Positions 8,514-17,818 of a DNA stretch of 64,000 nucleotides are shown in pieces. The notes beneath the pieces were generated by a model, which was given only the letters and a program-made list of their open reading frames with translations, did not search any database and had not been told where the DNA came from. A program made the position numbers and the translations under genes. Source of the stretch: Sphingomonas sp. SORGH_AS_0950 (GTDB lineage Bacteria > Pseudomonadota > Alphaproteobacteria > Sphingomonadales > Sphingomonadaceae); assembly GCF_030818415.1 (NCBI RefSeq), contig NZ_JAUTAE010000001.1, forward strand, positions 2,444,001-2,508,000. The letters are read 5' to 3'. Position 1 is the stretch's first letter. Each line of letters opens with the position of its first letter.

Positions 8514-8618
8514 CACGCCCCTCCCGCAGGCGGGAGGGGATGGGGGAGGGAAAGCCACGGGCGACGCACTCGGTGAGACGCCCTACCCTCCCCAACCCCT
8601 CCCGCCTGCGGGAGGGGC
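8514..8618. repeat. Family B palindromic repeat, copy 1
   Basis: The left half CACGCCCCTCCCGCAGGCGGGAGGGG is a self-hairpin followed by ATGGGGGAGGG; the right half CCCTCCCCAACCCCTCCC plus GCCTGCGGGAGGGG is its inverted partner. A near-identical left half lies at 39902. It separates the cyclophilin gene from a convergent enoyl-CoA hydratase. Confidence 0.8.
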
Positions 8619-8647
8619 TATCGTTGCGGGAGAGGGAGCAGCCCCTC

Positions 8648-9430
8648 TCAACCGTCCCGGAAAACCGGCCACCGCCGCGCCATGTTCGCCGCAACCGCCT
8701 CGCGGTGGTTCTTCCCCCGCATCAAGGCCACCTGCTCGGCGCTCTCCATCGCCAGCATCGCCTCCGGCGCGCAGCCCATCGCCCCGAACAGCCGTTTCGC
8801 GCTCCGCACCGCATCGGGACTCCGCCCCGCGATCGTGCGGGCGAGCGCCAAGGCCTCCCCCCGCGGGTCGTCGACCAGCCGGGTCACGAGCCCCGCCGCC
8901 TGCGCCTCGGCCGCGTCGAACTCGCGCGCGGTATAGACCCATTCGCGCAGCACATCCTCGCGCACGCCGCGCCACAGCGCGAAGCCGCCCATGTCGGGGA
9001 CGATCCCCCAATGCACCTCGCGAATCGCAAAGCGCGTCGCGGGATGCGCCAGCCGGATGTCGGCGCCCGCCATGATCTGCGTCCCCCCGCCAAACGCCAC
9101 GCCGTGCACCGCCGCGATCACCGGCACCGGCAGCGTCCGCCAGCCCCACGCCACCTGCTGCACCCGATTGGCCGGGCCATGGCTCCGCGCCGACAGGTCC
9201 AGACCCGCCAGATCGCCCCCCGCCATCGCCGCCATGTCGAGCCCCGAGCAGAAACCCTCCCCCTCGCCCGACAGCACCACCGCGCGCACATCCGCCCGCA
9301 CCGCCAGCGTCTCGATCGCCCCGGCCAGCGCATCGAACATCGCACGGTCGATCGCGTTCAGCTTTTCGCCGCGCGCCAGCCGGACATCGGCGACGCCCTC
9401 CGTCACCGTGATCGTCACCCGGTCGTTCAT
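8648..9430 (-). CDS. Enoyl-CoA hydratase/isomerase (crotonase) family
   Basis: A 260-residue crotonase-fold protein. The oxyanion-hole loops GEGFCSGLDMAAM and VHGVAFGGGTQI are present, as is FAIREVHWGIVPDMGG, whose glutamate aligns with one catalytic glutamate of enoyl-CoA hydratases; the second catalytic glutamate position falls around YTAREFDAAEA, where an aspartate or other chemistry is possible. The ATG follows AAAGGAGAG. The gene is divergent from two thioesterase genes starting 43 bases away, which suggests a shared acyl-CoA theme. The exact reaction cannot be fixed from the sequence. Confidence 0.88.
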   Translation of the reverse strand: MNDRVTITVTEGVADVRLARGEKLNAIDRAMFDALAGAIETLAVRADVRAVVLSGEGEGFCSGLDMAAMAGGDLAGLDLSARSHGPANRVQQVAWGWRTLPVPVIAAVHGVAFGGGTQIMAGADIRLAHPATRFAIREVHWGIVPDMGGFALWRGVREDVLREWVYTAREFDAAEAQAAGLVTRLVDDPRGEALALARTIAGRSPDAVRSAKRLFGAMGCAPEAMLAMESAEQVALMRGKNHREAVAANMARRWPVFRDG

Positions 9431-9472
9431 CCCACTCTCCTTTTGCGCATCGTTGATGTAGAGCATCGGCCC

Positions 9473-9904
9473 ATGGGGTTCGATATTGAACGCTTCACGG
9501 CGATGGGCGGCTTTGGCGGCCATGGACGGCATCTGGGGATGCAGTACCGGACGCATGGGGACGACTGGGCGGAGCTGGCTTTGCCCTATGGCGCGCGGCT
9601 GATCGGCGATCCGGCCAGCGGAGTCATCGCCTCGGGCCCGATCGTCGCGATGATGGACATGGCGACCAGCCTGTCGGTCTGGCTGAAGCGCGGCGCGTTC
9701 GAGGCGCATGTCACCGTCGACCTGCGCGTCGACTATCTGCGCCCCGCCGTGCCGGAGCGGACCGTGATCGGGCGCGGCGAATGCTATCGCATCACCCACA
9801 GCATCGCCTTCGTCCGGGGCATCGCGCATGACGGCGATCCCGGCGATCCGGTGGCGCATGTCGCGGGCACCTTCATGCGGCTGAACGCGGGGGTGGAGGC
9901 ATGA
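9473..9904 (+). CDS. PaaI-type acyl-CoA thioesterase (hotdog fold), first of two
   Basis: A 143-residue hotdog protein. The signature segment GVIASGPIVAMMDMATSLSV and VTVDLRVDYLRPAVPE matches the PaaI/YbgC-like thioesterase family, in which G-x-(V/I)-x3-(D/G) lines the acyl-CoA site and the DLRVDYLRPA strand carries the dimer edge. The ATG at 9473 is the first good start after the divergent promoter. Its stop overlaps the next gene by the ATGA arrangement, so the pair is translationally coupled. Such tandem homologous thioesterases next to a crotonase are common in alphaproteobacteria; the substrate is unknown. Confidence 0.85.
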   Translation: MGFDIERFTAMGGFGGHGRHLGMQYRTHGDDWAELALPYGARLIGDPASGVIASGPIVAMMDMATSLSVWLKRGAFEAHVTVDLRVDYLRPAVPERTVIGRGECYRITHSIAFVRGIAHDGDPGDPVAHVAGTFMRLNAGVEA

Positions 9905-10314
9905 CCCCGCCGCGCACCGCGATCGGCACCCAGATGGTGCTGCCGCCCTATGCCGAGTGGCTGGGCTGTTCGATCGAATGGGTCGAAGAGGTGCCGGAAC
10001 TGGTGATGCCGTTCGGCGACCATGTGATGGGCTGGCCGGGGCTGCTTCAGGGCGGCGCGATCGCGGGGCTGCTGGAGGTGGCGGGCATCGCCGCGCTGAC
10101 CCATCGCCTGTCCCTGGAGGGGGCGGCGCGGATCAAGCCGGTGACGGTGACGACCGACTATCTGCGCACGGGCCGCGACCATCCGACCCGCGCGGTCGGC
10201 ACCATCCTGCGCCTGGGCCAGCGGATCGCCAATGTCGAGGCGACCGCCTGGCAGGAGGATCGCGACCGGCCGATCGCGACCGCGCGGCTGAACTACCGCA
10301 TCCTGCGCGACTGA
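9901..10314 (+). CDS. PaaI-type acyl-CoA thioesterase (hotdog fold), second of two
   Basis: A 137-residue paralogue of the preceding protein: GWPGLLQGGAIAGLLEVAG and VTVTTDYLRTGRDHPTRA are the hotdog helix and edge strand. It starts at the ATGA overlap with the first thioesterase, so the two are probably co-translated and may form a heteromer. Its last 22 bases overlap the end of the convergent SGNH hydrolase gene. An acyl-CoA thioester hydrolysing role is known for the family; the partner and substrate are inferred only from context. Confidence 0.85.
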   Translation: MTPPRTAIGTQMVLPPYAEWLGCSIEWVEEVPELVMPFGDHVMGWPGLLQGGAIAGLLEVAGIAALTHRLSLEGAARIKPVTVTTDYLRTGRDHPTRAVGTILRLGQRIANVEATAWQEDRDRPIATARLNYRILRD

Positions 10315-11045
10315 GGCTTGGCCAGCGCCCGCCGGATCGCGGTATCGGCGACCGGCGCCATCGCGGCATAGCCCGCCGCCGTGGGATGCACCCCGTCGGT
10401 GCCATAAGCGGGGTTCAGCGCGTCGCCGACATGCAGCACCGACCAGTAATCGGCATAGGTCGCGCCGATGCGCGCGGCATAATCCTTCAGCCAGCCGTTC
10501 ATCGCGGCGATGCGCGGGGCCGGGTTCACCCCCGGCTTCCACTCGAAATGATCGGCGGGCGGGATCGAGGCCAGGATCACCCGGATGCCATGCGCCTGGG
10601 CCAGCTCGACCATCGACATGATGTTGCCCTGCACCTGCGCATCGGTCGTCGGGCCGGTATTGCCCGCAATGTCGTTGGTGCCCGCCATGATCTGCACGAC
10701 CGCGGGCTTCAGGTCGATCACGTCCTGCCGAAAGCGCAGCAGCATCTGCGAGGTGGTCTGCCCGCTGATCCCGCGCCCGATCCGGCCGGGGGTGAAGAAG
10801 CCCGGCGCGCGATCGACCCAGTTCTGCGTGATCGAATCGCCCATGAAGACGATGCGCGGACGGCCCGGCACCGGCGCCGCGAGCTTCGCATTGTCCTCGC
10901 GGTAGCGCGCGAGATAGCCGAAGTCGTTGTGCAGCCGCTCCTCCCATTCGCGCGCCCAGCGCTGGCCGTCGGTCTCCTTCACCTGTGCGACGGCGGGCGC
11001 GGCCAGGGTCAGCGCGAGCAGCGCGGCCAGGGTGAGGCGGCTCAC
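10293..11045 (-). CDS. Exported SGNH/GDSL-family esterase
   Basis: A 250-residue secreted hydrolase with signal peptide MSRLTLAALLALTLAAPAVA. The SGNH blocks are all visible: GDSITQNW (nucleophile serine), GRGISGQTT (glycine), AGTNDI (asparagine) and DGVHPTAAGY (aspartate and histidine). The subfamily contains platelet-activating-factor acetylhydrolase-like and carbohydrate acetylesterases. The start is GTG and overlaps the stop of the upstream GH2 gene (GTGA), so both are coupled; this context favours deacylation of the same glycan attacked by the GH2 enzyme. That specificity is inference. Confidence 0.9.
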   Translation of the reverse strand: MSRLTLAALLALTLAAPAVAQVKETDGQRWAREWEERLHNDFGYLARYREDNAKLAAPVPGRPRIVFMGDSITQNWVDRAPGFFTPGRIGRGISGQTTSQMLLRFRQDVIDLKPAVVQIMAGTNDIAGNTGPTTDAQVQGNIMSMVELAQAHGIRVILASIPPADHFEWKPGVNPAPRIAAMNGWLKDYAARIGATYADYWSVLHVGDALNPAYGTDGVHPTAAGYAAMAPVADTAIRRALAKPQSRRMR

Positions 11046-14000
11046 GGACGCAGGTCCGCGCCGGTGGCGGTGACGTTCCAGCCGCGCAGCGTGACGCTGG
11101 GCCTGTCCGCCTTGGCGGTGGGGTAGCGGACTTCGATCACGCGGCTTTCTCCCGGCAACAGGGTGACGTAATTGTCGCTGAAATAGGCGGGCAGGACCTG
11201 GGTCCCGTCGGCGTTCATCACGGTCAGCTTGGTCTCGATCGCCGGGACCGTGCCGCTGTTGGTCAGGGTGACGTTGGCGAGCGTCTCCTCGCCCTGCCCC
11301 TGCAACGCCGTGCTGGCCGTGACGGTCGCCGCGCCCATCGTCGTCAGCGCGCGATAGCCCGCATCGTCCTGCGCCTGCCAGTAGCTGTTGGTCGACAGCA
11401 ACTGTCCGCCCGCATCGCTCGCCTCCAGCCGGACGAGCACCGGCCCGCGCTTCATCGCCGAGGCCAGGTCGAGGGTCAGGACCGGCGTCACCCCCTCGGC
11501 ATTGGCGGCGAGCTTCGTCTCCTGGTCCGATTCGACCCGGCCATCGAGCCCGACGACCCGCGCGCGCACCTGCACGCCCTTCAGCGCGTCGCGGGTGTTG
11601 TTGACCAGCACGACGCGGTGGTCGGGCAGGTTCATCTGGACATGGATCGGCTCGGCGGCCTTCTTCACGCCGTAGAAGGCGGCATGGGTGTCATAGTCGG
11701 ACGAGAAGATCTGCCAGGCCGAGGACGGCCAGGCGGGTTGCGTCATCCACAGCATCCGGCCCGAATTCTCGGTCCAGAGCCCCGCATTCATCCCCTCGAA
11801 GATGGCGCGATAGGATTCATATTCCATCATCTGCGCCTTGCGCTCGAAATCCTCGAGCCCGGTGGCGGGGCCGAAGCGGCGTTCGAGCGCGGCGGTGAAG
11901 CTCTTGACCGCGCCGTTCCCGGTCTGGTGCCAGTCGTGATAGGCCCAGACATCGCCGATCGGCCAGCGATCCGCCTCGGCCGGGATGGCGCGCTTCCACG
12001 CCTCCAGCGTCGGCAGCGAGGGGGTGCCGACCTCGACCGAAAAGCCCTTGGCGAGCGTGGTGAAATAGTCGGCGGGCGGCCGCCAGTCATAGGGGCCCGA
12101 CCCTTGCAGGTTCACCGCGTTGGACGAAGGCATGTAGAGCCGCGTCCCGTCCTCGGCGCGCAGCAGCGTGTCCAGCCCGGTATTGAGGATGGGCTGCGGC
12201 ACCCCCTCGTTCCGGCCGAACCAGGCGACGATCGAGGGATGGTTGCGATAGCGGCGCACCACGTCCGCCGCGTTGGCGAGGAACAGCTGCGGGTCCTCGG
12301 CCTCCATATTGTAATCCTGGGTCGACTCCCAGAAATCGGACAGGACCATCAGGCCATATTCGTCGGCCAGGTCGAAGAAGCTGTCCTCGGTATTCTGCCC
12401 CACCCAGTTGCGAACGATGTTGAGATGCGCGTCGCGGTGGAGGCGGAAAAAGGGCTCCAGATGCGCACGGTCGATGCGCTTCATGAAATCGTCCATGCCG
12501 ATATTGCCGCCGCGCGCCGCGATCCGCACGCCATTGACCCGCAGGACGAGATAGGGGGCGAGGCGCGGATCGTCCTGCACCTTGGCGACCGCCGCCGACT
12601 GGGACGCGCCGGGGGTGAAGCTCATCGCCCAGCCATTGGCGGTCTTGCGGATGCCCGCATGGCTGGTGTCGACCACCCGCTGGCCGCCCCGCACCCGGTT
12701 GAGGTCCAGCGTCACCCGCTCCAGATCGCCGTCATCGTCGAACAGCGACAGGTCGTACGTCACCTGCCGCATGCCGAAGCGCAGACCCTTGCTGTCCGAC
12801 AGCGCGCCATCGACCGCCGCGGTCAGCGCCAGATCGTGCAGCGCGGGGTCGCCATAACCATTGGGCCACCACAGGCGCGGATTCTTGACCGACAGTTGCG
12901 GGAATTCGGACGGTGACAGGACGGCGCGGATCGTCTGGCCCGGCGCGACCATCACCGGCTTTTCGACCACCACGTCATCGAACACCGCGCGGACGGTCGC
13001 CGTCACCGGCGCTTGGCCGGTATTGGTGACGGGGACCGCGATCTCGACATCGGCGACCGAATTGTCGGGCTTGGGCAAGGTCGTGACCACCTGTGGGTCG
13101 CCGATCACCGCCGGGCCGGTCGCGGCCAGCGTCACCCCCTGCCACAGCCCGGTATTGCGGTCGCGGACGCTCGGGATCCAGTCCCAGCCCTCGGTCGCGA
13201 CGAAGGTGGGGCCGTCCATCATCTGGACGCCGCCATTCTCGCCCACGCCCGCCGTCATCGATTCCTCATGCGCCAGGCCGGGATGCGGCGGCGGCGAGAC
13301 GCGCACCGCAATGGCGTTGCGCCCGGCGGCCAGCGTCACGGGGAAGCGGCCCCGGATGAACGCGCCCTTCATCGTGCCCGCCATCCGGCCATTGACCCAG
13401 ACCTCGGCCGAATAGTTCACGCCGTTGAAGGTCAGCCACATCTGCCGCCCGGCGGCTTGCGGAGGCGTGTCGAACTCGGTGCGGTACCAATAATCCTGCC
13501 GCGCCAGCGTCTCGGGGATCGCCAGATTGTTCAGCCCCACCGCCGGATCGGGATAGACGCCGCGATCGACCAGCGTGGTCAGGACCGTGCCCGGCACGGT
13601 CGCGACATACCATTTGTCGGCGTCGAAATTGCCCTGCGACAGGTCCGCGCCGCCGGGGCCGACCTTCGCCGCCTCGATCAGCCGCCAGCCATTGACCGCC
13701 CATTGCCCGGTCGCGGTGGAAACCAGCGCCGCCGCCTTCGGCTCGGGCTTCGCCGTGCCGCTGGTCGGGATCGGCGCCCTGGACTGGGGCAGGGTCCAGG
13801 CATCCTGCGGTACGGTCTGGCCCTGCATCTGGCGGGTCTGAAAGGGCCAGCTCGGGCTGCCGGTCTGGAGCGCCAGCTTCGCCGGGTCGGGCGCGCGCCG
13901 CGCGGCGACGCGGATGGCGAGCGGATCGACCGCCTCGCGCACCATGCGGAAGTCGATGATCCGGCCCGCGAAGATCGGCTGATAGCTGCGCGGGGCCAGG

Positions 14001-14488
14001 GTCGCGACACCCGTAACGGGCTCCAGCGACAGGCCGCGCTGCACCACCTGCCGCCCGTTCACGAACAGCCGAACGACCTTGCCGTCATAGCTGGCGGCGA
14101 TATGCGTCCATTTGTTGCGGTCGGCATCGCCGCCGCCCTGCACCACCCCCGCCTCGGTGACGAGCGCGGGCTGGCCGTCGACCAGCGCCAGATAGCGGCG
14201 GGGCCCCCGGGTCGGATCGCCGAAGCCGCCGATCAGCATCGTCGTGCCCTTGCCCGCGACGCTGCGCGGCTGGACCCAGGCGGACAGCGTCCAGGTGGCG
14301 GCGGCCACCGGCGTCGTCTCGATCGCGCGGGCGTAGGAATCCCCCCCCGGCGGCAGGTCCGCATTGATCGGGCCCAATGGCTGGGCGGGGGGAGACGCGG
14401 GGGCGGTCTGCGCGGATACGCCCAGGCTCCAGCATAGCGCCGTCATCGATGCCAGAGCCCCTATCGCCCTTGCCGCCGCCACGCTCAT
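11042..14488 (-). CDS. LamG-containing GH2 glycosidase (beta-mannosidase/exo-glucosaminidase-like)
   Basis: An 1148-residue exported enzyme with a signal peptide (MSVAAARAIGALASMTALCW, cleavage near SAQT). A LamG/concanavalin-like domain (about residues 60-210, with NKWTHIAASYDGKVVRLFVN) precedes a GH2 sugar-binding domain (about 330-470), Ig-like domains, a TIM barrel (about 670-880) and C-terminal Ig-like domains. The acid/base glutamate is E761 in AWFGRNEGVP and the likely nucleophile is E819 in GFSVEVGTPSLPT, the latter placed as in exo-beta-D-glucosaminidases. True activity could be beta-mannosidase or glucosaminidase. The ATG at 14488 is chosen because the signal peptide begins there. 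The stop overlaps the SGNH esterase start. Confidence 0.88.
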   Translation of the reverse strand: MSVAAARAIGALASMTALCWSLGVSAQTAPASPPAQPLGPINADLPPGGDSYARAIETTPVAAATWTLSAWVQPRSVAGKGTTMLIGGFGDPTRGPRRYLALVDGQPALVTEAGVVQGGGDADRNKWTHIAASYDGKVVRLFVNGRQVVQRGLSLEPVTGVATLAPRSYQPIFAGRIIDFRMVREAVDPLAIRVAARRAPDPAKLALQTGSPSWPFQTRQMQGQTVPQDAWTLPQSRAPIPTSGTAKPEPKAAALVSTATGQWAVNGWRLIEAAKVGPGGADLSQGNFDADKWYVATVPGTVLTTLVDRGVYPDPAVGLNNLAIPETLARQDYWYRTEFDTPPQAAGRQMWLTFNGVNYSAEVWVNGRMAGTMKGAFIRGRFPVTLAAGRNAIAVRVSPPPHPGLAHEESMTAGVGENGGVQMMDGPTFVATEGWDWIPSVRDRNTGLWQGVTLAATGPAVIGDPQVVTTLPKPDNSVADVEIAVPVTNTGQAPVTATVRAVFDDVVVEKPVMVAPGQTIRAVLSPSEFPQLSVKNPRLWWPNGYGDPALHDLALTAAVDGALSDSKGLRFGMRQVTYDLSLFDDDGDLERVTLDLNRVRGGQRVVDTSHAGIRKTANGWAMSFTPGASQSAAVAKVQDDPRLAPYLVLRVNGVRIAARGGNIGMDDFMKRIDRAHLEPFFRLHRDAHLNIVRNWVGQNTEDSFFDLADEYGLMVLSDFWESTQDYNMEAEDPQLFLANAADVVRRYRNHPSIVAWFGRNEGVPQPILNTGLDTLLRAEDGTRLYMPSSNAVNLQGSGPYDWRPPADYFTTLAKGFSVEVGTPSLPTLEAWKRAIPAEADRWPIGDVWAYHDWHQTGNGAVKSFTAALERRFGPATGLEDFERKAQMMEYESYRAIFEGMNAGLWTENSGRMLWMTQPAWPSSAWQIFSSDYDTHAAFYGVKKAAEPIHVQMNLPDHRVVLVNNTRDALKGVQVRARVVGLDGRVESDQETKLAANAEGVTPVLTLDLASAMKRGPVLVRLEASDAGGQLLSTNSYWQAQDDAGYRALTTMGAATVTASTALQGQGEETLANVTLTNSGTVPAIETKLTVMNADGTQVLPAYFSDNYVTLLPGESRVIEVRYPTAKADRPSVTLRGWNVTATGADLRP

Positions 14489-14560
14489 GCCTGCTCCCTT
14501 TTGAATTGCCGCCGGATAAAGCAAATGAAAAGCCGTAAAGTCAAAGGGCGCAGCATATGT

Positions 14561-14678
14561 TCCTCCCCTTGCAGGGGAGGTGGCAGGGCGAAGCCCTGAC
14601 GGAGGGGTGTCGCACTCTCGATAATGGGGACACCCCTCCGTCACGCTTCGCGCGACACCTCCCCTTGCAGGGGAGGAA
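14561..14678. repeat. Family A palindromic intergenic repeat, copy 3
   Basis: TTCCTCCCCTTGCAGGGGAGG at the left and its mirror CCTCCCCTTGCAGGGGAGGAA at the right each form a hairpin, and the middle carries TGGCAGGGCGAAGCCCTGACGG. The right end lies just after the bioA stop codon, so it may help end the biotin transcript. Confidence 0.85.
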
Positions 14679-14684
14679 TAGGGG

Positions 14685-15932
14685 TTATCCCCCGAAACGA
14701 TCGATCGCCTCGCCGATGCCGGTCCAGACTTTACCGAGCTGCGCCGGGGTGATCGAATAAGGCGGCATCACATAGATGGTGTTGCCCATCGGCCGGACGA
14801 GCAGATCGGCCTCGCGGAAATGCGCGAGCAGCCGGGGGGCGAGGTCGGAGAGATAGTCCTGCCCCGCGCCCAGTTCGAACGCGGCGATGGTGCCCAATTG
14901 GCGGGGGCTATGGACCGCCGCCCGGTCCGCGATCCCCGCCAGATGGCGGCCTTGCGCCGCCGCCAGTGCATCGATGCGGTCCTGCACCGGCTCCTCGCGC
15001 CAGATCGCCAGATTGGCCGCCGCCGCCGCGCAAGCGATGGGGTTGGCGGTGTAGCTGGACGAATGGAAGAACTGCTTCGACCGGTCGCTCTCCGACCAGT
15101 GCGCCTGGAAGATCGGCTCGGTCGCCAGCGTCACCGCCAGCGGCACCGCACCGCCGGTCAGCCCCTTGGACAGGCAGAGAATGTCGGGCACCACCCCCGC
15201 CTGGTCACAGGCGAACAGCGTGCCGGTACGACCCCAGCCGGTCATCACCTCGTCGGCGATGAACAGCACGCCATGGGCCGCGCAGATCTCGCGCATCGCC
15301 ACCAGCGTCTGGGGACTATAGAACAGCATGCCCCCCGCCCCCAGCACCAGCGGCTCGACGATGAACGCCGCCGCGCCCGCCCGGCATTCCGCCTCCAGCG
15401 CGTCGAGCGTCGCCTGCACGTCGCTGGGAAAGGGAATGGTGCCGACATCGAAGAGCAGCGGCGCATAGGCGCGGTTGTACACGCCGCGCGCGCCGACCGA
15501 CATCGCGCCGATGGTATCGCCGTGATAGCTGTGTTCAAGGACCAGGATACGGTGGCGCAGCTCGCCCCGGTTGAGCCAATAGCCGAGCGCCATCTTCAGC
15601 GCGACCTCGACCGCCGTGGAGCCCGAGTCGGAGAAGAAGACCCGCGTCAGTTCGGGCGGGGTGATCCGCACCAGCTCGGCGGCGACCGTCTCGGCGGGTT
15701 CATGGGTCCAGCCCGCGAAGATGATCTGGTCGAGCTTGCCCGCCTGCTCGGCGATGGCGGCGCTGATGCGCGGATGGTTGTGGCCGTGGGTCGTCACCCA
15801 CCAGCTGGAAATGGCGTCGATCACCTGCCGCCCGTCGACCGTGGTCAGCACCGCGCCGGAGGCGGTGGCGACACGCGGGATCGGTTCGCCCAGCCCATGC
15901 TGGGTGAAGGGGTGCCAGACCGGCGAGGTCAT
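14685..15932 (-). CDS. bioA: Adenosylmethionine-8-amino-7-oxononanoate aminotransferase
   Basis: BioA uses SAM as amino donor to turn 8-amino-7-oxononanoate (KAPA) into 7,8-diaminopelargonate, with PLP. The 415-residue product opens VWHPFTQHG, the BioA N-terminal signature, and contains [12 protein letters not shown], the SGS(T)AVEVALKMA phosphate-binding region, [11 protein letters not shown] and the PLP-lysine segment [17 protein letters not shown]. It is the last gene of bioF-bioD-bioA; its start overlaps the bioD stop (ATGA). The gene order follows the pathway except that bioD is translated before bioA. Confidence 0.97.
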   Translation of the reverse strand: MTSPVWHPFTQHGLGEPIPRVATASGAVLTTVDGRQVIDAISSWWVTTHGHNHPRISAAIAEQAGKLDQIIFAGWTHEPAETVAAELVRITPPELTRVFFSDSGSTAVEVALKMALGYWLNRGELRHRILVLEHSYHGDTIGAMSVGARGVYNRAYAPLLFDVGTIPFPSDVQATLDALEAECRAGAAAFIVEPLVLGAGGMLFYSPQTLVAMREICAAHGVLFIADEVMTGWGRTGTLFACDQAGVVPDILCLSKGLTGGAVPLAVTLATEPIFQAHWSESDRSKQFFHSSSYTANPIACAAAAANLAIWREEPVQDRIDALAAAQGRHLAGIADRAAVHSPRQLGTIAAFELGAGQDYLSDLAPRLLAHFREADLLVRPMGNTIYVMPPYSITPAQLGKVWTGIGEAIDRFGG

Positions 15933-16549
15933 CGGAAATCCGCGACGTCGAAATTGGCGGCGAAGGCCTCTGCCAGCGTCTGGCGGGTCACCTCGGCAAG
16001 CCGCGGCAGGCGGCCGAGCCGCTTCACCCCGCCGATCGCGGCGATGGTCGCCTCGCTATCCTCGACCGCTTCACCGACAAAGGCGACGCCCAGGATCGGC
16101 ACCCCGCGCGACCGCAACGCCTCGATCGACAACAGGCTGTGGTTGATCGTCCCCAGCCCGGTCCGCGCGACCAGCACCACGGGGCGGCCCCAATGCGCGA
16201 ACAGGTCGGCGAACAGCAGTTGCCGGGTGACGGGCACCAGCACGCCCCCCGCCCCCTCGGCGACCAGCGGCCCGTCGACCTGCGGCAGCGCGAGGCGTGC
16301 GCGGTCGATCTCCACCCCGTCGATCTCGGCGGCGCGGTGCGGCGAGCACGGCGTCTTCAACCGATAGGCGGACGGCAGGACCGGACGGCCGCTGAGCCGC
16401 GCCACCGTCTCGGCATCGCCATGCCCCTCCTCGTCGGTGCCCGCCTGGACGGGTTTCCAATAGCTCGCCCCCAGCGCAGCCGTCAGTGCGGCGGAAAAGA
16501 CGGTCTTGCCGATCTCGGTATCGGTGCCGGTGACGATGACGGTGCTCAT
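15929..16549 (-). CDS. bioD: Dethiobiotin synthetase
   Basis: BioD carboxylates diaminopelargonate with CO2 and ATP to form dethiobiotin. The 206-residue product begins [20 protein letters not shown], the P-loop variant of the family (GTDTEIGKT), then [31 protein letters not shown] (here [13 protein letters not shown]) and [14 protein letters not shown]. It overlaps bioF and bioA at both ends by four bases. Slightly shorter than some homologues but all motifs are present. Confidence 0.96.
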   Translation of the reverse strand: MSTVIVTGTDTEIGKTVFSAALTAALGASYWKPVQAGTDEEGHGDAETVARLSGRPVLPSAYRLKTPCSPHRAAEIDGVEIDRARLALPQVDGPLVAEGAGGVLVPVTRQLLFADLFAHWGRPVVLVARTGLGTINHSLLSIEALRSRGVPILGVAFVGEAVEDSEATIAAIGGVKRLGRLPRLAEVTRQTLAEAFAANFDVADFR

Positions 16550-17655
16550 GCCAGAACCTCCTGCAATGCCTGGTCGAGGGCGAGGATGTCCGCCGCCTCG
16601 ACATTGAGGGTGATCGACAGCCGCAGCCGCGCCGCGCCCACCGGCACGGTCGGCGGGCGGATGCCGCGAATGTCGAAGCCGCGCGCCTGCAATGCCTGCG
16701 CCGCGCGCATCGTCCGGCCATTGTCGCGCAGTATCAGCGGCATGATCGGCGTGCCCCGTGCGGAGGCGCCGTGCCTTGCCAGATGCTCGCCCGCCAGCGC
16801 GATCCGCGCGTGGAGCGCCGCGCGCCGCTCGGGTTCGTCGGCCAGGATGCGCAGGGACTCGCGCACCCCGCGCGCCATCAGCGGCGAGGGCGCGGTGGAG
16901 AAGATGAACCCCCGCCCGCGATTGACCAGATAGTCGCGCAGGATGGCGGGTCCGGCGACCAGCGCCCCCTCGCACCCCATCGCCTTGCCGCAGGTATGCA
17001 GCGTCACCACCCGCTCGCCCGGCGACGAAAGCCCCTGTCCCCGGTCGCCGAAGATGCCGGTGGCGTGCGCCTCGTCCACCACCAGCATCGCGTCGTGCCG
17101 CTCGGCGACCGCCATCAGGTCGGCCAGCGGGGCGGTGTCACCGTCCATGCTGTAGAGGCTTTCGACCGCGATCCAGGCCGTGCCCTTGCCGCCCTGCGCG
17201 CGCCAGGTCCGGATCGCCTGCTCGAACGCGCCCGCGTCGTTATGCGCCGCCGCCACCGAGGTCGCGCGCGACAGCGTCATCCCCTCATGCATGCTGGCAT
17301 GGACCAGCGCGTCATGAACGATCAGGTCGCCGCGCTGCGGCAGCGTCGCCATGATCGCGACATTGGCGGTATAACCCGAGGAGAAGTAAAGGCTTGCCTC
17401 CGCGCCGAAAAAGGCGGCGGCCTCCGCCTCCAGCGCCTCATGCTCGGGGTGGTTGCCGCGCAGCAGCCGCGAGCCGCCCGAGCCGACGGGCACGCCCTGC
17501 TCGATCGCCCGCGCCATCGCGGCGGCGAGGCGGGGGCTGTTTGCAAGGCCGAGATAATCGTTGGAAGCGAAGTCCTTGCCCGCCATCGGGGCCAGCACCC
17601 GCAATCGGTCCCGCGCGGCCAACCGGGCCAGATCGGCGCGATGAAAGTCCAGCAT
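16546..17655 (-). CDS. bioF: 8-amino-7-oxononanoate synthase
   Basis: BioF condenses pimeloyl-thioester with alanine (PLP-dependent) to give KAPA, the first dedicated ring-assembly step. The 369-residue protein has [48 protein letters not shown] and the PLP lysine in [18 protein letters not shown]. It is the first gene of the operon; the ATG has a GGAG site. I see no BioR-type (TTAT-N2-ATAA) palindrome or clear BirA operator between it and the methyltransferase gene, only paired repeats. bioB and bioC are not in the window. Confidence 0.96.
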   Translation of the reverse strand: MLDFHRADLARLAARDRLRVLAPMAGKDFASNDYLGLANSPRLAAAMARAIEQGVPVGSGGSRLLRGNHPEHEALEAEAAAFFGAEASLYFSSGYTANVAIMATLPQRGDLIVHDALVHASMHEGMTLSRATSVAAAHNDAGAFEQAIRTWRAQGGKGTAWIAVESLYSMDGDTAPLADLMAVAERHDAMLVVDEAHATGIFGDRGQGLSSPGERVVTLHTCGKAMGCEGALVAGPAILRDYLVNRGRGFIFSTAPSPLMARGVRESLRILADEPERRAALHARIALAGEHLARHGASARGTPIMPLILRDNGRTMRAAQALQARGFDIRGIRPPTVPVGAARLRLSITLNVEAADILALDQALQEVLA

Positions 17656-17716
17656 GGGGGCTCCGTATCGCGCTTGATGCGCGAGCGAAACCCGGAATGG
17701 TCGGGGATTTCCTTGG

Positions 17717-17800
17717 CCTTCGGCTTCGCTCAGGCTGAACGGAGCGAGGTGTTCAAGACCAACTATCCCAACCTCCGTTCAGCCTGAGCGAAGTCGAAGG
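17717..17800. repeat. Family C inverted repeat pair, copy 1
   Basis: A 28-base arm CCTTCGGCTTCGCTCAGGCT-GAACGGAG (17717-17744) faces its reverse complement CTCCGTTCAGCCTGAGCGAA-GTCGAAGG (17773-17800), with one mismatch and a 28-base centre. The same arm recurs as pairs at 25071 and 35572. It sits between the methyltransferase stop and the bioF start. Confidence 0.85.
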
Positions 17801-17818
17801 CCACGCCCCAACCAGCCG

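Noticed and set aside
17656..17818. BioR or BirA operator upstream of bioF
   Set aside because: I looked for TTAT-N2-ATAA and for a BirA-type palindrome and saw neither; only the family C repeat pair is there.
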